Shown here in pieces: positions 52,177 to 64,000 of a stretch of 64,000 bases of DNA. The first letter of the stretch is position 1. Every line of letters starts with the position of its first letter. The translations under genes and the position numbers were made by a program. Source of the stretch: Pelobates cultripes (Eukaryota > Chordata > Amphibia > Anura > Pelobatidae). The DNA is taken from contig OW240921.1 of NCBI GenBank assembly GCA_933207985.1, forward strand, positions 106,339,855 through 106,403,854. The letters are read 5' to 3'. The notes below the pieces were generated by a model, which worked only from the letters and a program-made list of their open reading frames with translations, was not told the DNA's origin and made no database searches.

Positions 52177-55100
52177 GTGAGTTAATTTAAAGAGACTTTT
52201 GATTTCCACTAATATGTGTATTTAGATAAAATTATTATATGAAAACAAAGCAAAACATGTTTTTTGAGGTCAGGCAAGGTTGCCTCTTTTTCCAAAGTTA
52301 ATATTACTGATCACTGTCGGAAAATAACATTGATGACCCGGGAAATACTTGAAACTAGAAGAATCTAAATGTATACTTTAATATGTAGAGAAAATTACAT
52401 GACTTGAGGTGCAGGAAAAACCTTACCCCATAGTCAAGAGCGAACTAAATGGATAATATGGGCTTAACCCAGAAAAGACAAAGTTGAAAAAAGAATATCA
52501 AATCTTTCTTTGAGAAAAGGGGGTCCCAAGTCAAAAGACTATGGGTAACGATTAGGTTAGATTACCCACATATAACATGTAACACACTCTATAATTGGTA
52601 AGAAACAAAAAATATATATATATAAACGTTATTAGTATTTAAAGAGAATATCTACATAAAAGTGAAAAAGAAAAAAAAGGCAAAGTGAAAAACACAAAAT
52701 TTACTTGTGAAAAGTGTAATATTAAAAAGGAGAAACCTAGGGGGTCTGCCTATCTGGCTTGTATATATCAATCACAGCAAGCCCGAGAAAATATATTGAT
52801 TCTTGATCAACCCAAGTAGAAAGATAGTATCAAGAAAGACAGCTGTTTAGTAGTAAAATGTTATTCCAAGTGGGAGGTTAAAATGTAGCCTATTAAATAG
52901 CAGCAGTCTATGGGGATCGGAAGAATAAAGGGAGAAACAAGGAAGTGGAGATTCAAAATAAGATATATTTAGAAAATTAGAGATATTGGAAATATTAGAG
53001 ATATTCAAAAAGGTGAATAAAAGGTATGGGTAGATACAGTGATAGAGATAACGTAAGATAATGGCGGTAAGCTGGTATATTAGTAGAGTCTGATTATAAG
53101 GAACAGGGGGGTAGGTGTATAGAGTGTTAATTCGCCACCCCCACCTTAATAATTAGACCAAACTCCTCTTAAAAGAGGGTGAATATGGGACTTAAAGGAG
53201 AAAACAGGAAGGTAGGAGTTCATAGCAATAATTACATACTTTAATATATATCTATGTGTATGCATTAAGGAATTTTACACAGTACCTTACTAAGCAGACC
53301 CTAACAAACTTAATAAAGTAGTAATTAAAATTATAAATTCTATAATTACCTATTTTCTTTTTTTACTACAGAGTCATTGCCTTAAATATTTCCTTGCCTT
53401 GAAATTATGTTGAATTTGTCTGTCTGCCTATCTATGTATGTTATAAATTATCTCTAAGGAGATCAGAACTGGTTCCGAGAAATAATGGCTAGTTTCTAAG
53501 AGTACATTACAAAATCTGTTATCAATAGCATGCTTTTAACAATTTAGGATATACAGCACCACATCGTGTATGGTAAACAATTTTACAATGATTTTCAAAA
53601 TTCATTAATGAAACGTAAGTTTTCTTATTTTGACAAACACAGAAGGGAACAGACATGTAGAAATGTAGAACAGTAAGTCATGTTCATGATTTTATGAATA
53701 ACAAACCGTATTAATATAAATACCAAAATGTATATCTAGTTCAACCATAAAATGACTTTTCTTCTTGGTCAAACGTACCTCTTATTGTACACACACATTG
53801 TAATAAAATTTCTAATCAATTGCATAACATTTTTTTAGCAAATGTGAAGAATTTTAGCTGGATGTAAAATGATGTGGTACCGCTCACCTGTCAATCAATT
53901 GTAAGAGACTGATAGAATGTTTTGTGTAAGAGGCTGAAAAAATTTAATAAATGCATTAATAGATGGACGCATTGTCTAGGCCCCCAGAGCAAACTAAGGT
54001 CCATAGATCATTTCATGTCCAATATTGGCACATATTCAAATTCACAGATTTATTCAATAAACAGTTATGGTAGTAACTTGTAAAGCAAATTGCAAAATTT
54101 AGGTCAAAATAGCTGGTTTATAATTCTCGCTGTAATTTGGCTAGTTTACATTTGAGATTAATTTTTGATTAGCTTTTTTAATTTACTTCAGGGAACCATT
54201 TAATAAACAAACAGTACAGTTGCTTAGCAATATATATATTGGAGAAACGACAACTTTTAGTCTCTAATAGCTAAGCAAGTAATTAACTTAGTTGCAGATT
54301 TTTATTTATTTTGTGTTAATTTGGCGATTATGGCCTACAGGCAATTCCTTTGTAAATTCTCTACAATTCAGTGAGTAATCCCCTATGTAGACTTTTATAC
54401 CTCAGCCTTTTGTTGTCTTCTGAAGACACACCTCTAACCCAAACATTCTCTGATACTCAATATCTCATTCCTATTTAGTCTAATATGATTTCTCCTCTTA
54501 GTAAGTTTAATGCAACTCAATGACTGTATCAGAATGCTATTTTCACTCATTATAGAATGTGTCATTGAATATGTGCATGTAGTGAAGATATGTGTAAGAA
54601 TATAGATTTAAGTGTGTAAATTGTCAGAGTGACCTTGTATCTCTCACTCTGTTACCCCTCTTTCTGTCTCACCCTCTTCTCGTCTCCCTTGTCTCTCCTT
54701 ATACTCATACATTCTTTATTTCTCTCCTCTACCCCACTGGTTCTCTACCTTTCCCTTCATTGTGTCCCCCCTCTCATCTTACCATGTGTCTCCCTCATCC
54801 CCATTCTTTCTCTCCCTCTCCTTTATCTGTCTCTATTATTCCCCATTCACTGAATCTCATTATATATTTTCCTTTTCTTCCATTGTGAATCTCCCTTTCT
54901 CTCTTTTTGCCTTTCTCTCACTCCACGATTATGTCAATCCCACAACTTTACCTTGCTTTTTATGATATCGTCCAAAGTGTGCTGCTGCTGGAAGTCTTCC
55001 TTCTGTAGTCCCCACACAGCAGTGGCTCTGTGAGTGGAGAGGGTTGGGATAAAATCTAAATTCCTTCCATGCCTCTATCCACCCGTAATATGCATTATGG

Positions 55101-58100
55101 TATAATTCTCTCAAAGTACAATTAGATTTAGCAGCCTACAAGTAGCTTTTTTACGCTTGAATGAATAAAATAGCTCCAGCTATAATGTGGGGTGCTTCAC
55201 ACCATGACACCCCTCAACTCTAGATATGACAAAATGGCACTGCCCCAAATTATGTGTTTTGTTTTTTTAATTTCTTCAACAGGTCTATAAGTGCACAGCT
55301 TCGGCTTGACTGAAATGCAGAGTGGTCAATCCACCCCTGTGTATTACCACCTCTCAAAGAAATATGTATATCATAAGTCTTCGTGATAAATATTGTATTG
55401 ATTGCTGTAGGAAATATTCATGTATCTAGGAATTCATAATTTCTTCACCTCTATCTCACAGCACAGAAGTTTGGAATGGCCCATTCTCCCCATTATTCAC
55501 TCTTACTCTGCTGCTAATTAGGTGAAGGGTATAACCCCTTAAGGACCAAACTTCTGGAATAAAAGGGAATCATGACATGTCACACATGTCATGTGTCCTT
55601 AGAGGGTTAAAGGTAGCCAGGAAAACCTACAGTCATTTTAATTTATATCCTGTCAATAGTCCATGGGATGGACAGTAGAAGAGTTAGAAGGAGGGGCGGG
55701 ATCACATGCCTTAGCAGTCTTAGCATGCCCTTTTACGTACCCCCATCCTACCTTAAAGGGGTTGCAAAAACAGGATGTGGCTTGTCCCCTTTTCCTCCCA
55801 GGCCTCGACTCATAAGAAGTTATTTAGAAAGTGCTAAAACATGAGCAGTCTCCATGGAAACCAATAGATGTTGAGTGCTCCACTTTTTTAATTGCTTTCC
55901 CAAAACCTTTATAAATGCCCCATTTATAACAACTGTAGGCAACCTTTGGCATCTTGTGGACTACATTACCAATAATGTTCTTACAACCATAATGCTGAGA
56001 AAAGCATCAGGGGGGATGCAGTCAACAACATCTGGTGTGCTGAAGGTTGCCTACCCCTGAGATATAATTTAATAAAAAATAAATCTGTAAATCCTGTCAC
56101 AGTTGTCACATTAGTAATTTCAATATTTAAATAGTAGTGTACAGGTTTATTAAATATTAGAACATGTAAAATGTAATCTTTGGGAAACTGACACGTTTCT
56201 TTTTTTGTTTGTTAATTGAAATATTTTAAAAACAGCTTGAAATAACATAAGAGTAGTGCTCAGGTCGATATATCTGTCAGTTTATATTTATTTGTAATTT
56301 CTTCACAGCTATATCTTTACAAATTGCTTGTGATTAGATCTGCTAAAAGAAAAGAGGGTTTGCTTTGGTGTTCCAGCTTTGGAATCTGATTTCAGTCTTG
56401 AGGGGAATGTGAAAATTCCAGATAGGTGGAGCTCTTTATAAAACACAAAAGTAAAATATCAAAAAATGAAAAATTGCCTCTTATAGCCAATACAGCTAGC
56501 ATGGAGAAGTCTCAGAAACCAGCGTTACAGCGTCTATCAGACTGCCTCATGGAGGACTATAAGAAAGGAGTGAGACCTGTGCACGACTGGAGACAAACCA
56601 CCACAGTGAAGATTGACATCATGGTCTATGCCATTCTGGGAGTGGTAAGTTTCTCAATGTCATGTGATTATTTTAACCATATCATGCAGAATGGATACCC
56701 AGTGTTCTGGGTAGTTGTTCTGGATTGGTCAAGACTAATTCAAGGTGAAACGTCAAAATCTATTACCTATCTCCCAACAGCTTGATCAAAGTGGGCGAGG
56801 GTGGTTAAATACAAGATAGGAGATGGTAAAATTACTATTTCCCAGTTACAAAATGCATTGGGCTGAAAGGAATTGGATTAAAATATAGGATTAGTATGAC
56901 AAAGTAATGGCCTTGGGATTTTTTATTTCAAACTTTTGGTCAAAATAAATAATGATACTATTTCAAATAACTATATAGGACAAAACTTGTGCAATGTATG
57001 GGTACTATGAGTGCCCACTAGAGATGTCGCGAACCGTTCGCGAACGTCCCGCGAACGGCTCCTCGCGAACCGTGGCGAGCAGTTCGCGGGACGTTCGCGA
57101 CATCTGTAGTGCCCACCCACCAATGTATAGGAAATCTGTACCCAATCCTATATGAGATGCCTCTCCTAATATAAAAATAAAGTAATACAGGGTGCAAGTG
57201 ATTTCCATAACACTCGGGAAAGGAACTTTACAAGTGCAAATAACATGTATTGGCAGTTGCCTGTATCCTGATAAATAATATTTCCCTGTTATAACTATTT
57301 AGGGATCCACTAAAAGAGCACTTGGGCTGATTCTGACTCCAGACACCGGGGTAAAGAACCACTGATCTAAACTAACAACAATGGCATAGATTCAAGAACT
57401 CTTCCAAATATTTCAATACTTTTTGAAAAACTTTAAAAATTATCTTTGTACAGAAGTCACCATTAAAATCTATGGGGCTTTTTGTAGTTAAATCATTTGG
57501 AATGTTTTCCAACAGTATTGATTCATTTGAAAAGCTTATTAAATCGAGGCCAATGTTCGTAAGCAAAAAGCATTGAAAACAAATGTTTCTCTCGTTAGCA
57601 ACCTGAATATCTACAACACTTTATTTCCTCTGACTGATGCTTACGTTCTAGGTCTAGATAACTGCTGAGCTATGAAGTCAATATGATAGGTGAGCATTTT
57701 GTTATTCTTAATGTGAGGCTGAATACATATTTATGCACCAACAATGCATTCAATTATGAGGGCTAAGAAGCAGATGAACTTATCAATGAGTTAATATATG
57801 CTTTCTTCGGCATTGCTTTAGTGTCATACACATTTTGAGGTCCACTAATTAATCGACAATAGGTAGTGATTGGCAAACCAATTGCATTTATTTTTTAAAC
57901 AGTTTGATTGTTGACCAATTAAAGCATGCTGTTTGACATGTCAACTCTTTTGTCAAATTAGTAGAAAATACATAAAGCAAATATTCTGATCCTTCTATTT
58001 ACATTTTATACATTTCTGATATCTGATATTCTGTGCAATAATTTATTTGCAATAGTTTGCCAGTAAATAGCATGATACCTTATCATTGTTTTTAAGAATT

Positions 58101-61100
58101 CAAAAGAAGGTTATCTATAAATCTAACCAAGAACATTCCTTAGCAGTTTAGAAGTTTTTAGAAAAGTGTATAAAATTTATCAAGGCAAAGAAGTGTTATT
58201 CTGAGTGCAAAGAGACAAGGTGCACAAGGATACATTCTATTGGTCTTTATAGTGATATAGTATATATAGTATAGTCCTTTTTTTTTTATCAGCCCCGAGA
58301 ATAGCACTTGTTTTGTGTTAGTCTCCCTCGCTTTTATATTAGCTGGCTTTGATTTAGTTTTCATATCAAGGTATCAACATTTACTGTATTTAAACTATGT
58401 GTAGAGATCAGCATCTAAAAACTTGGAAGAACGAACAAAAACATCAGTTTCCCTCTGGGACTGCATCTCCCGTACAGCTCTTGAAACTGAGATAACATTA
58501 TTTCTCCTGATTACCTTAGAATAGGTCCCCTGACGGCAAGCATAAGTTGGCTCAATGTAAACTGTACTCATATTATCATTAAAATGAACAGCGCATTTGG
58601 GCTTCTCGGGTACTGCTCCACTTGATAAAATATTGATATCTATTAGTAAGAAACAAGTGCGAAATGACTCAATTCTTAGACGTATGTAGGCACACTGTAT
58701 AAATTAAGGACCATATAATTTATATAAAACATAGGATGCGTTCGATCAGTGAAGCCTTAAAACATGTATTTGTTTAAATCATCTGATTATCAGCATCATA
58801 TTTTCTATCAGATGTTATTGGTATGCACCTTAACTCCAGATTGTGGTAGTTTTGCATAGTTAGATTGCTCATAGCCATTGTTTATCACTTCCCACAGATC
58901 TTCTAAGACCCATTATTCTAATTGTTAATTATCTTCCACTGTAAAATATTTATCTGCTATAGAGATTGGAAAGTGGAGAAAATACTTTTTATGGTTATTT
59001 ACAATGCCAAGAGTAAATAATGGAATTCCCAAACAATGAAATTATTTTGATTGAGCTAATTTGGTCTAAAGTGGGCTATTCTCAGTATATTGCATTACCT
59101 AACTGTTTGAGTCAGGGACAGGAAATACAAATCTGTTCCTAATTTAGAATATTTTTGCTGAGAAGTTAATGGCCAATGGTAATTAAATACATTTAATATT
59201 ACACTGGAACAACTTGGATATTTACTAAAGTGAGAATTCAAAGTGAATAAAACGTTAATTTCAAAACCTTAAATTTGAAATCCACTTTTAATTCACCTTG
59301 ACTTTTCACTATTGTGAATAACCTTGTAAAGTTCTTGTGATACCTATTCAGGCATTAGGCATTTGTGTGGCAGATCATTGATTATAGTTGCGTCTAGACC
59401 CCCAGAATAATATTGAATTCTATAAAAATGATGTGCTAAAAACTGAGAATATTCCTTTTAAAGTAACTGAACTACCCATCTCCACCCACCTTTTTTACTC
59501 ACCTAACCTTCACCTCATCAGCCCCTCCCCAGCCCTCTCTGGACTACCGGGGAGCTCTCCAGGGCTGACTACTTCACTAAACTAACACACTCCTTTACTC
59601 CAACATTCCTTCACTCCAACCACTGCGTATACCACTGCAATACACTACACACTAGCCAGCTACCTGTTGTACATAGTTTTACTTCCTTACACTAAGTTTC
59701 CCCACTCCCCCAAGACCGTAATCAGACTAAACGACCTGCTACCTGATAAAAGTTGTGGCACAGTCTGGAACTCAGACCACCTGGTACTTTTTTTTTCCTT
59801 CTCCTCCCCTCCCACCAAGTTTTACAATGACAGTTGTTGATAAGCAAACACAATGTGTCCCCGACCTACTTTTGGCCAAGACCCTAATGACAAATTGCAA
59901 GAACACAAGCATAGCTGTTCCACCACCTCTTAGACAGGCCTCTTTGGATGCATGGCTGGTCTGATTGAAACGCGGTCACACCATCTTACTTACCATGAAA
60001 ATGTACTCCGACATGCCTGCTTACTGTGCATGTATTAATATTTATCGACTATGTTGCCGATTCTTGGTCAACACCCGAATTGTATTTGATGACCATATGA
60101 CGCATTGTGTTGTTTCTGCACCCTACCCCAACTTGAAAAACATCAATAAATAAAGAATGTTTAAAAAGTAAATTAACTGCACTGCAGCCTCCAGTTCAAA
60201 AGTACAGAAATATTTCATTAGCCCATCTAAACGTTTTAGGTGAACTAATACAATATATTTGCACCTTTGGAGACTGCAGTGCGGTTCATTTATTTTCTAA
60301 GGACTATTTGCAGACTTTGGCATCTTAGTTACTCGGTTTAATTCTGGTACCACTGGTAACAGTCATTAGGAGCTAGGGAGGGCTGGCAGGGGGTGGGGGG
60401 ACAATCCAGTCAAGTGGCCCATTGCACCACTGAATCAGCTCACCATCCATGCCCACCTTTTCCTGGTTTTATAAAGGATATTGATATTATGCTAATCAGT
60501 ATCTCTTTGCCATACACGATCCTTCATGAGAATTTCTGAACCTGTGCTCTGACTCACTAACTGAGCACCGGAACCACGAGGGAGAGGATATAATCTGACT
60601 GCACCTACTGCTGGTGTGCACTAGTGGACCACCAAGGAATCGTTTAAATTGAATATGCTGGTGTCCCCAACTTGTGAGCTGTGTTGGGCGCCTCTGTTGT
60701 CGTGGTGCCCTACATGACCACACAGCTTGCACAGCCAAAAGGCTGGCACTGCTGACAGACACACTGGCACTCACTCTCAATAACACACACACACACAAAC
60801 CCTGACAGACACACACTCACTGACAAGCAGACACACACACACACACACACACAAACACTGACAGGTACACACAAAATGACACACTTAGTAAACAAATACA
60901 CTTACACACACTTACTGACAGACACACACACACTTACTGACAGACACCAGTGCCATCTTAACAACATTATGGGCCCCTGGGCAAAGCAGTGCACTGGAGC
61001 CCTGCCTGCACAACTAACAGGAATAAAAACGTAAATTATAGATACAATTAAGCTTATGTTTATTAGTACCTCCAACAAATGCAATACACACATACAATAC

Positions 61101-62651
61101 ACTCACACACCAACTGCTGAATACAGTCACACACCGACTGCCGAGAGTACTGAATACATACACAGTCCACTGGATACACACAGTCCGCAGAATACATACA
61201 CACAGTCCGCTGAATACACAGACAGACTGCAGAATACACACACAGACAGACTGCTGAATACATGCAGACTGCTGAATGAATACATACAGACTGCTAAATA
61301 CACAGAGACTGTTGAATACATACAGACTGCTGAATACACACATGCAGTGAGGGGTGCAGTGTATGTGTTTGTGTGTGTGTGAGTGTGGGGTGCTGTGTGT
61401 GTGGAGTGCTATGTGAGTGTATTTAGAAGGTGGGGCGGGGGGAAGGGTTTGGTGGGGGTGGCGCCTGAGTTTTGACCTGCCTAGGGCAGCCCAAAACCAG
61501 GATACACCACTGCTTACACATCGACCTCTTCTGCAGCCCTGGGTCCTAGCTCCCTCTCTCCCTAATTGCAGGGAGATCTCCGTCACCGGTCCAAGGGGCC
61601 CATGGCCAGAAAACAGGAAAGGATCTCCCATCAGCCTGGCAAGCTGGGCAGTGCGGTGGGGCCCCATGCCTGTGGGGCCACCGGGCAACTGCCCAGCGTG
61701 CCCATGCGGAAAGACTGCCCTGACAGACACACACACACACACACCTACTGAAAGACACACTCACAAATTACTTTTATTGCTTGTTGCTCCTACCTTTAGG
61801 AGTCCTCTGGGTCCTCTCCCATGATCTTCCATGATCTTCCTGCTCCTCTCTGCTCCCTCGCACTTTTTAGTGAAGCGGGGCTGAAATGACTTCATATTCT
61901 GTCTCCCGGCATTACCAGAGATGGCACACAAGGGAGAAGGAAAATCATCAGCACAGTCAGCGCTTCCTTGCTGCCGCCTGCCTCCTTCCTCACCCGGCCG
62001 ATATATTGCTGCAGAGTAGGCACCTATGATCTGGGACAAGCAGGTGCCTAGTCTGTTTTGCTATAAGGGCGACTTTAGGTGGCAGCTGGCCACCTGCTGG
62101 GCTCCCTGTGACAGGCCAACAGCCTGCTCCGCACTGCGCCCTCACCTCCAGGTGCCTGGGCGTGGTGCACCCTGTGCACCTGCCCAGCATCTACCCTGCA
62201 GCGGCCGTTTTTCAAATATTTGGGCAGCCTGGGGGGCAATTGGCCCAGCCCACCCCTGATTAGGAGACTTCTTCATATGGGTTAATAGACACATGAAAGG
62301 GTACCAGTTTACCATGAGCAGCTATAATCAGGTGAATTACAGAAGCAGAGTCATTTCTTGTGTTATAATATTGTAATAGCGTAATATTGAAAACTGTCAA
62401 ACTCTAAATGTGTCTTTCCTGGTTAAATGCTTTGATAGCATTATAGAGAATCAATTAAAAGTCATATTCAAACTATTGCTAATCCAGATGGAACAAAGGT
62501 CTACATCTGTTTCATATAAAAAATATATATATATTTTGTGTTATTAATACTTAGCTGTTTTATAAGACTTCAACTCTTGTGAGTTAATTATTGTTTTCGT
62601 TCTTAGGATGAGAAAAACCAAGTGCTGACAACTTATATTTGGTACAGACAG
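52110..62651 (+). CDS. HTR3A: 5-hydroxytryptamine receptor 3A, exons 1-3 (3' part outside window)
   Basis: Exons 52110-52176, 56487-56644 and 62607-62651 join in frame to 90 residues: a signal peptide, the N-terminal helix region and the first beta strands of the extracellular domain. 5-HT3A is the obligatory subunit of the serotonin-gated cation channel in the plasma membrane; exons for the Cys-loop and the pore must lie to the right of the window. Recognition rests on PALQRLSDCL...YKKGVRPVHDWR, TVKIDIMVYAILGV and DEKNQVLTTYIWYRQ, diagnostic of 5-HT3A. Exon 3 is 45 bp and in phase 0, as in this gene family. It lies 27.4 kb downstream of HTR3B on the same strand, so a shared regulatory neighbourhood is possible but not shown by the sequence. 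Confidence 0.93.
55531..55610. mobile_element. 72-bp miniature TTAA element, third copy
   Basis: Matches 37391-37470 almost base for base; the left flank is ATAA instead of TTAA, the right is TTAA (55607-55610). The right inverted end has one change (CCTTAGAGGG). Confidence 0.88.
55930..56059. mobile_element. hAT-like miniature element, second copy
   Basis: TGTAGGCAACCTTTGGCA at the left and GGTTGCCTACCCCTG at the right, with TAATGTTCTTACA-CCATAATGC in the centre as at 41359-41494. The left terminus is degraded and no clear duplication remains. Confidence 0.75.
56487..56644 (+). CDS. HTR3A: HTR3A exon 2
   Basis: Acceptor CTCTTATAG ends at 56486; a second in-phase acceptor (TACAG, ending 56495) would remove three residues. 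It encodes ANTASMEKSQKPALQRLSDCL, KGVRPVHDWRQTTTVKIDIM and VYAILGV, ending at donor GTAAGT (56645) in phase 0. This is the N-terminal helix and first beta strand of the ligand-binding domain. Confidence 0.93.
57019..57107. mobile_element. Short GC-rich foldback element with 9-bp target duplication
   Basis: 89-bp near-palindrome, starting TAGAGATGTCGCGAAC and ending GTTCGCGACATCTGT, flanked by AGTGCCCAC at 57010-57018 and 57108-57116. Its terminal TAGNGATGT and GAACCGTTCG modules match the larger foldback at 18027-18333. Confidence 0.85.
59400..60165 (+). repeat. Possible LINE-like 3' end
   Basis: C-rich non-coding stretch ending TTGAAAAACATCAATAAATA then AAGAATG, similar in form to a LINE 3' UTR with polyadenylation signal. 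No reverse transcriptase frame was found before it, so the identity is uncertain. Confidence 0.35.
60770..60950. repeat. CA-rich microsatellite region
   Basis: Imperfect (CA)n with CACTGACAGACACACA repeats; the purest run is at about 60831-60852. Confidence 0.85.
60951..62270. repeat. GC-richer interspersed repeat block
   Basis: Contains a tandem array with a unit of about 20-25 bp (GACTGCTGAATACA-ACACA) at 61113-61342. GC-rich segments follow, with GGCCCC, GCCCAG and CCCAGCCCACCCC patches and a second short (CA)n at 61729-61743. The long ORFs here, up to 248 residues, are repeat translation. Similar phrasing (a chromosome-wide repeat with a CA tract) is seen at 47660-48270. Confidence 0.55.
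62607..62651 (+). CDS. HTR3A: HTR3A exon 3
   Basis: 45 bp in phase 0, the constant exon 3 size of the family, encoding DEKNQVLTTYIWYRQ. Acceptor TTCTTAG ends at 62606; donor GTAAAA at 62652. Confidence 0.95.
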
Positions 62652-64000
62652 GTAAAAAAATCCTTTAAAATATGTTTATACACATTTATGTTTTCTTAAA
62701 ATTGGATGAGTCACTTATATCATCTTATTTAATGGAATGTTGAAACACTTGTAAATTAGCAGCAATGAATAACCATGTGATAACACTTAATTGCATCTGA
62801 CACAACCATTGCTAAGCCTTCATTCTCTCTTATGCATTCTTACATTTTGTAATGTTTTAATGCTAACTGAGAGTCCCTTGCAGCCCATTTGCTCTGTGCT
62901 GCTTGTGAGGAAGCATTAAGTTGAGCAGCAATGGGTGGCTGGGATTGGCAGAGAAAGTCAACTGACCACTTTCAACTCTTCACAGGGCTTATTGCTAGTA
63001 TGATTTAGTATAGGTAGAATGAAGTCTGTATTCTCTGCCTTACCCATACATCCTGTGTTGGCCAGATTTGGGTGTCCAGGTACTCTGATTTAGTGTTAAA
63101 TTACTCAAAAATGGTTTAACACTGAATGAAGGGAGAGCACCAGGGAACTGCAGACATTATAATATGTTCAATAATATAAAATGGCTAAAGTGTATCACAG
63201 AGCGAGTTAGCCGCGTGCTGGTTCGACAGCGATCAGACCTGGTGGGTAGTGATGTACCGAACGGTTCGCCAGCGAACGGTTCCTGGCGAACATAGCATGT
63301 TCGCGTTCGCCACGGCGGGCGAACATATGTGCGGTTTGATCCGCCCCCTATTCGTCATCATTGAGTAAACTTTGACCCTATACCTCACAGTCAGCAGACA
63401 CATTCCAGCCAATTAGCAGCACACCCTCCCTAGCAGACCCTCCCACCTACTGGACAGCATCCATTTTAGATTCATTCTCAAGCTGCATGCTTAGTGAGAG
63501 GAGGGAAAGTGTAGCTGCTGTTGATTAGATAGGGAAATGCATAGCTAGGTTAGGGTTAGGGTATGTTTTTTTTTTTTTTTATGTAATGTAATTGCAATTA
63601 GTTGTCTGCCACTGCTGCCAGCTTCTGTGTCAGGCTCACAGTGCATACTGTGCCCATTTCCCCAGTCAGTGCCACCAATTACATCTGGTGTCACAATAGC
63701 TTGGATTTAAAAACAAAAAACTTTTTTCACTGTTATAGATTGAATAGCAGTCAGTGTCCTTAAAGCCGGTGTGTTACGCTAACAGTGGATACGGTGACCA
63801 TTGCCACCAATTAGATCTGGTGACACAAAGCTTGGATTTAAAAAAACAAAACACTTTTTTCACTGTTATAGATTGAATAGCAGTTAGTTATCTTCAAGCG
63901 GGTGTCAGGCCTACAGCCTGTGCTCTGCACAACTGTGCCAGTGCACATTGCCACTCATATCTGGTCTCACAGTACCTTGCACGCATAGTACCACTAATCC
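62652..64000 (+). other. HTR3A intron 3 (5' part)
   Basis: The next coding exon (110 bp expected) lies outside the window. The right half is a repeat (63247-64000). Confidence 0.75.
63247..64000 (+). mobile_element. Long member of the TAGTGATGT foldback family, truncated by the window edge
   Basis: Starts TAGTGATGTACCGAACGGTT and continues with TTTACTCAATG-type and CAGTCAGCAGACACATTCCA modules shared with 18027-18333. It then diverges into a longer interior containing TTAGGGTTAGGGT (63548-63560) and tandem copies of a unit of about 130-145 bp (e.g. TTTTTTCACTGTTATAGATT at about 63721 and 63855). The right end is not in the window. Confidence 0.75.

Larger units (their letters stand above)
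52177..56486 (+). other. HTR3A intron 1
   Basis: 4.3 kb, mostly AT-rich and unassigned, with a pyrimidine-rich patch at 54640-54930. Two miniature elements lie near its 3' end (55531-55610 and 55930-56059). Confidence 0.7.
56645..62606 (+). other. HTR3A intron 2
   Basis: 6 kb with donor GTAAGT and acceptor TTCGTTCTTAG. It holds a short foldback element (57019-57107), a possible retroelement 3' end (59400-60165), CA-rich DNA and a tandem repeat at about 60770-61345. 57108-59380 is AT-rich with nothing recognised. Confidence 0.7.

Noticed and set aside
56426..56785. Continuous 119-residue ORF across HTR3A exon 2 as a standalone gene
   Set aside because: Only 56487-56644 matches the receptor; the extension past the GTAAGT donor is intron read-through.
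61014..61760. 248-residue minus-strand ORF with Cys/Val-rich repeats
   Set aside because: It covers a CA-rich and tandem repeat region; the repeating residues mirror the DNA repeat.
63548..63560. TTAGGGTTAGGGT as an interstitial telomere
   Set aside because: Only two units, inside a repeat element; too short to be a telomere relic.
1..64000. CRISPR arrays, operons, bacterial genes, tRNA or rRNA genes
   Set aside because: None seen. The spliced genes and repeats are those of an animal genome.

Overview
This window looks like a piece of a large, repeat-rich frog (anuran) genome. It holds parts of two neighbouring serotonin type-3 receptor subunit genes on the + strand. The first is HTR3B: its last six coding exons lie between 1036 and 24716. 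The second is HTR3A: its first three coding exons lie between 52110 and 62651, and the rest runs off the right edge. The B-then-A, head-to-tail order with about 27 kb between them is the known vertebrate arrangement. The exons have consistent GT/AG borders and join in frame. Everything else is intron or intergenic DNA, mostly transposon remains. The organism is inferred from the receptor sequences plus the repeat types (DIRS, Penelope-like and Tc1 elements, and many TTAA-flanked miniature elements starting AAAGGGACAC or AAAGGACCAC). The species cannot be named.

Layout. 1-8714: introns around HTR3B exon 4. A DIRS-type tyrosine-recombinase retrotransposon (about 1932-7352, minus strand) sits inside a TTAA-flanked miniature element, itself part of a local duplication. 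8715-24716: HTR3B exons 5-9. Their introns hold an antisense retroelement piece, a decayed Tc1 transposon (11981-13344), a second Tc1-like fragment, a long foldback element with 9-bp target duplications (18027-18333), a TTAA miniature element, a DIRS-like terminal repeat, a C/T-rich minisatellite and a large hairpin. 24717-52109: intergenic DNA with no supported host gene. It contains a 222-bp direct duplication, a Penelope-like element (about 36230-39245) whose terminal inverted repeats carry a hammerhead-ribozyme-like core, a putative LTR, another Tc1 element, and several miniature transposons nested in one another. 52110-64000: HTR3A exons 1-3, with introns holding a 72-bp miniature TTAA element, a hAT-like miniature element, a short GC-rich foldback, CA-rich and other tandem repeats, and a longer relative of the foldback family at the right edge.

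The two host genes encode partner subunits of one channel: 5-HT3A is the principal, self-sufficient serotonin-gated cation channel subunit, and 5-HT3B joins it and raises single-channel conductance. In this HTR3B, the three cytoplasmic arginines that limit conductance in 5-HT3A are replaced by Leu, Glu and Thr. No intact transposase or reverse transcriptase, CRISPR array, tRNA or rRNA gene was found. The most interesting non-host features are the DIRS internal complementary region, the hammerhead-like motifs in the Penelope-like element, and the foldback family with 9-bp target duplications.
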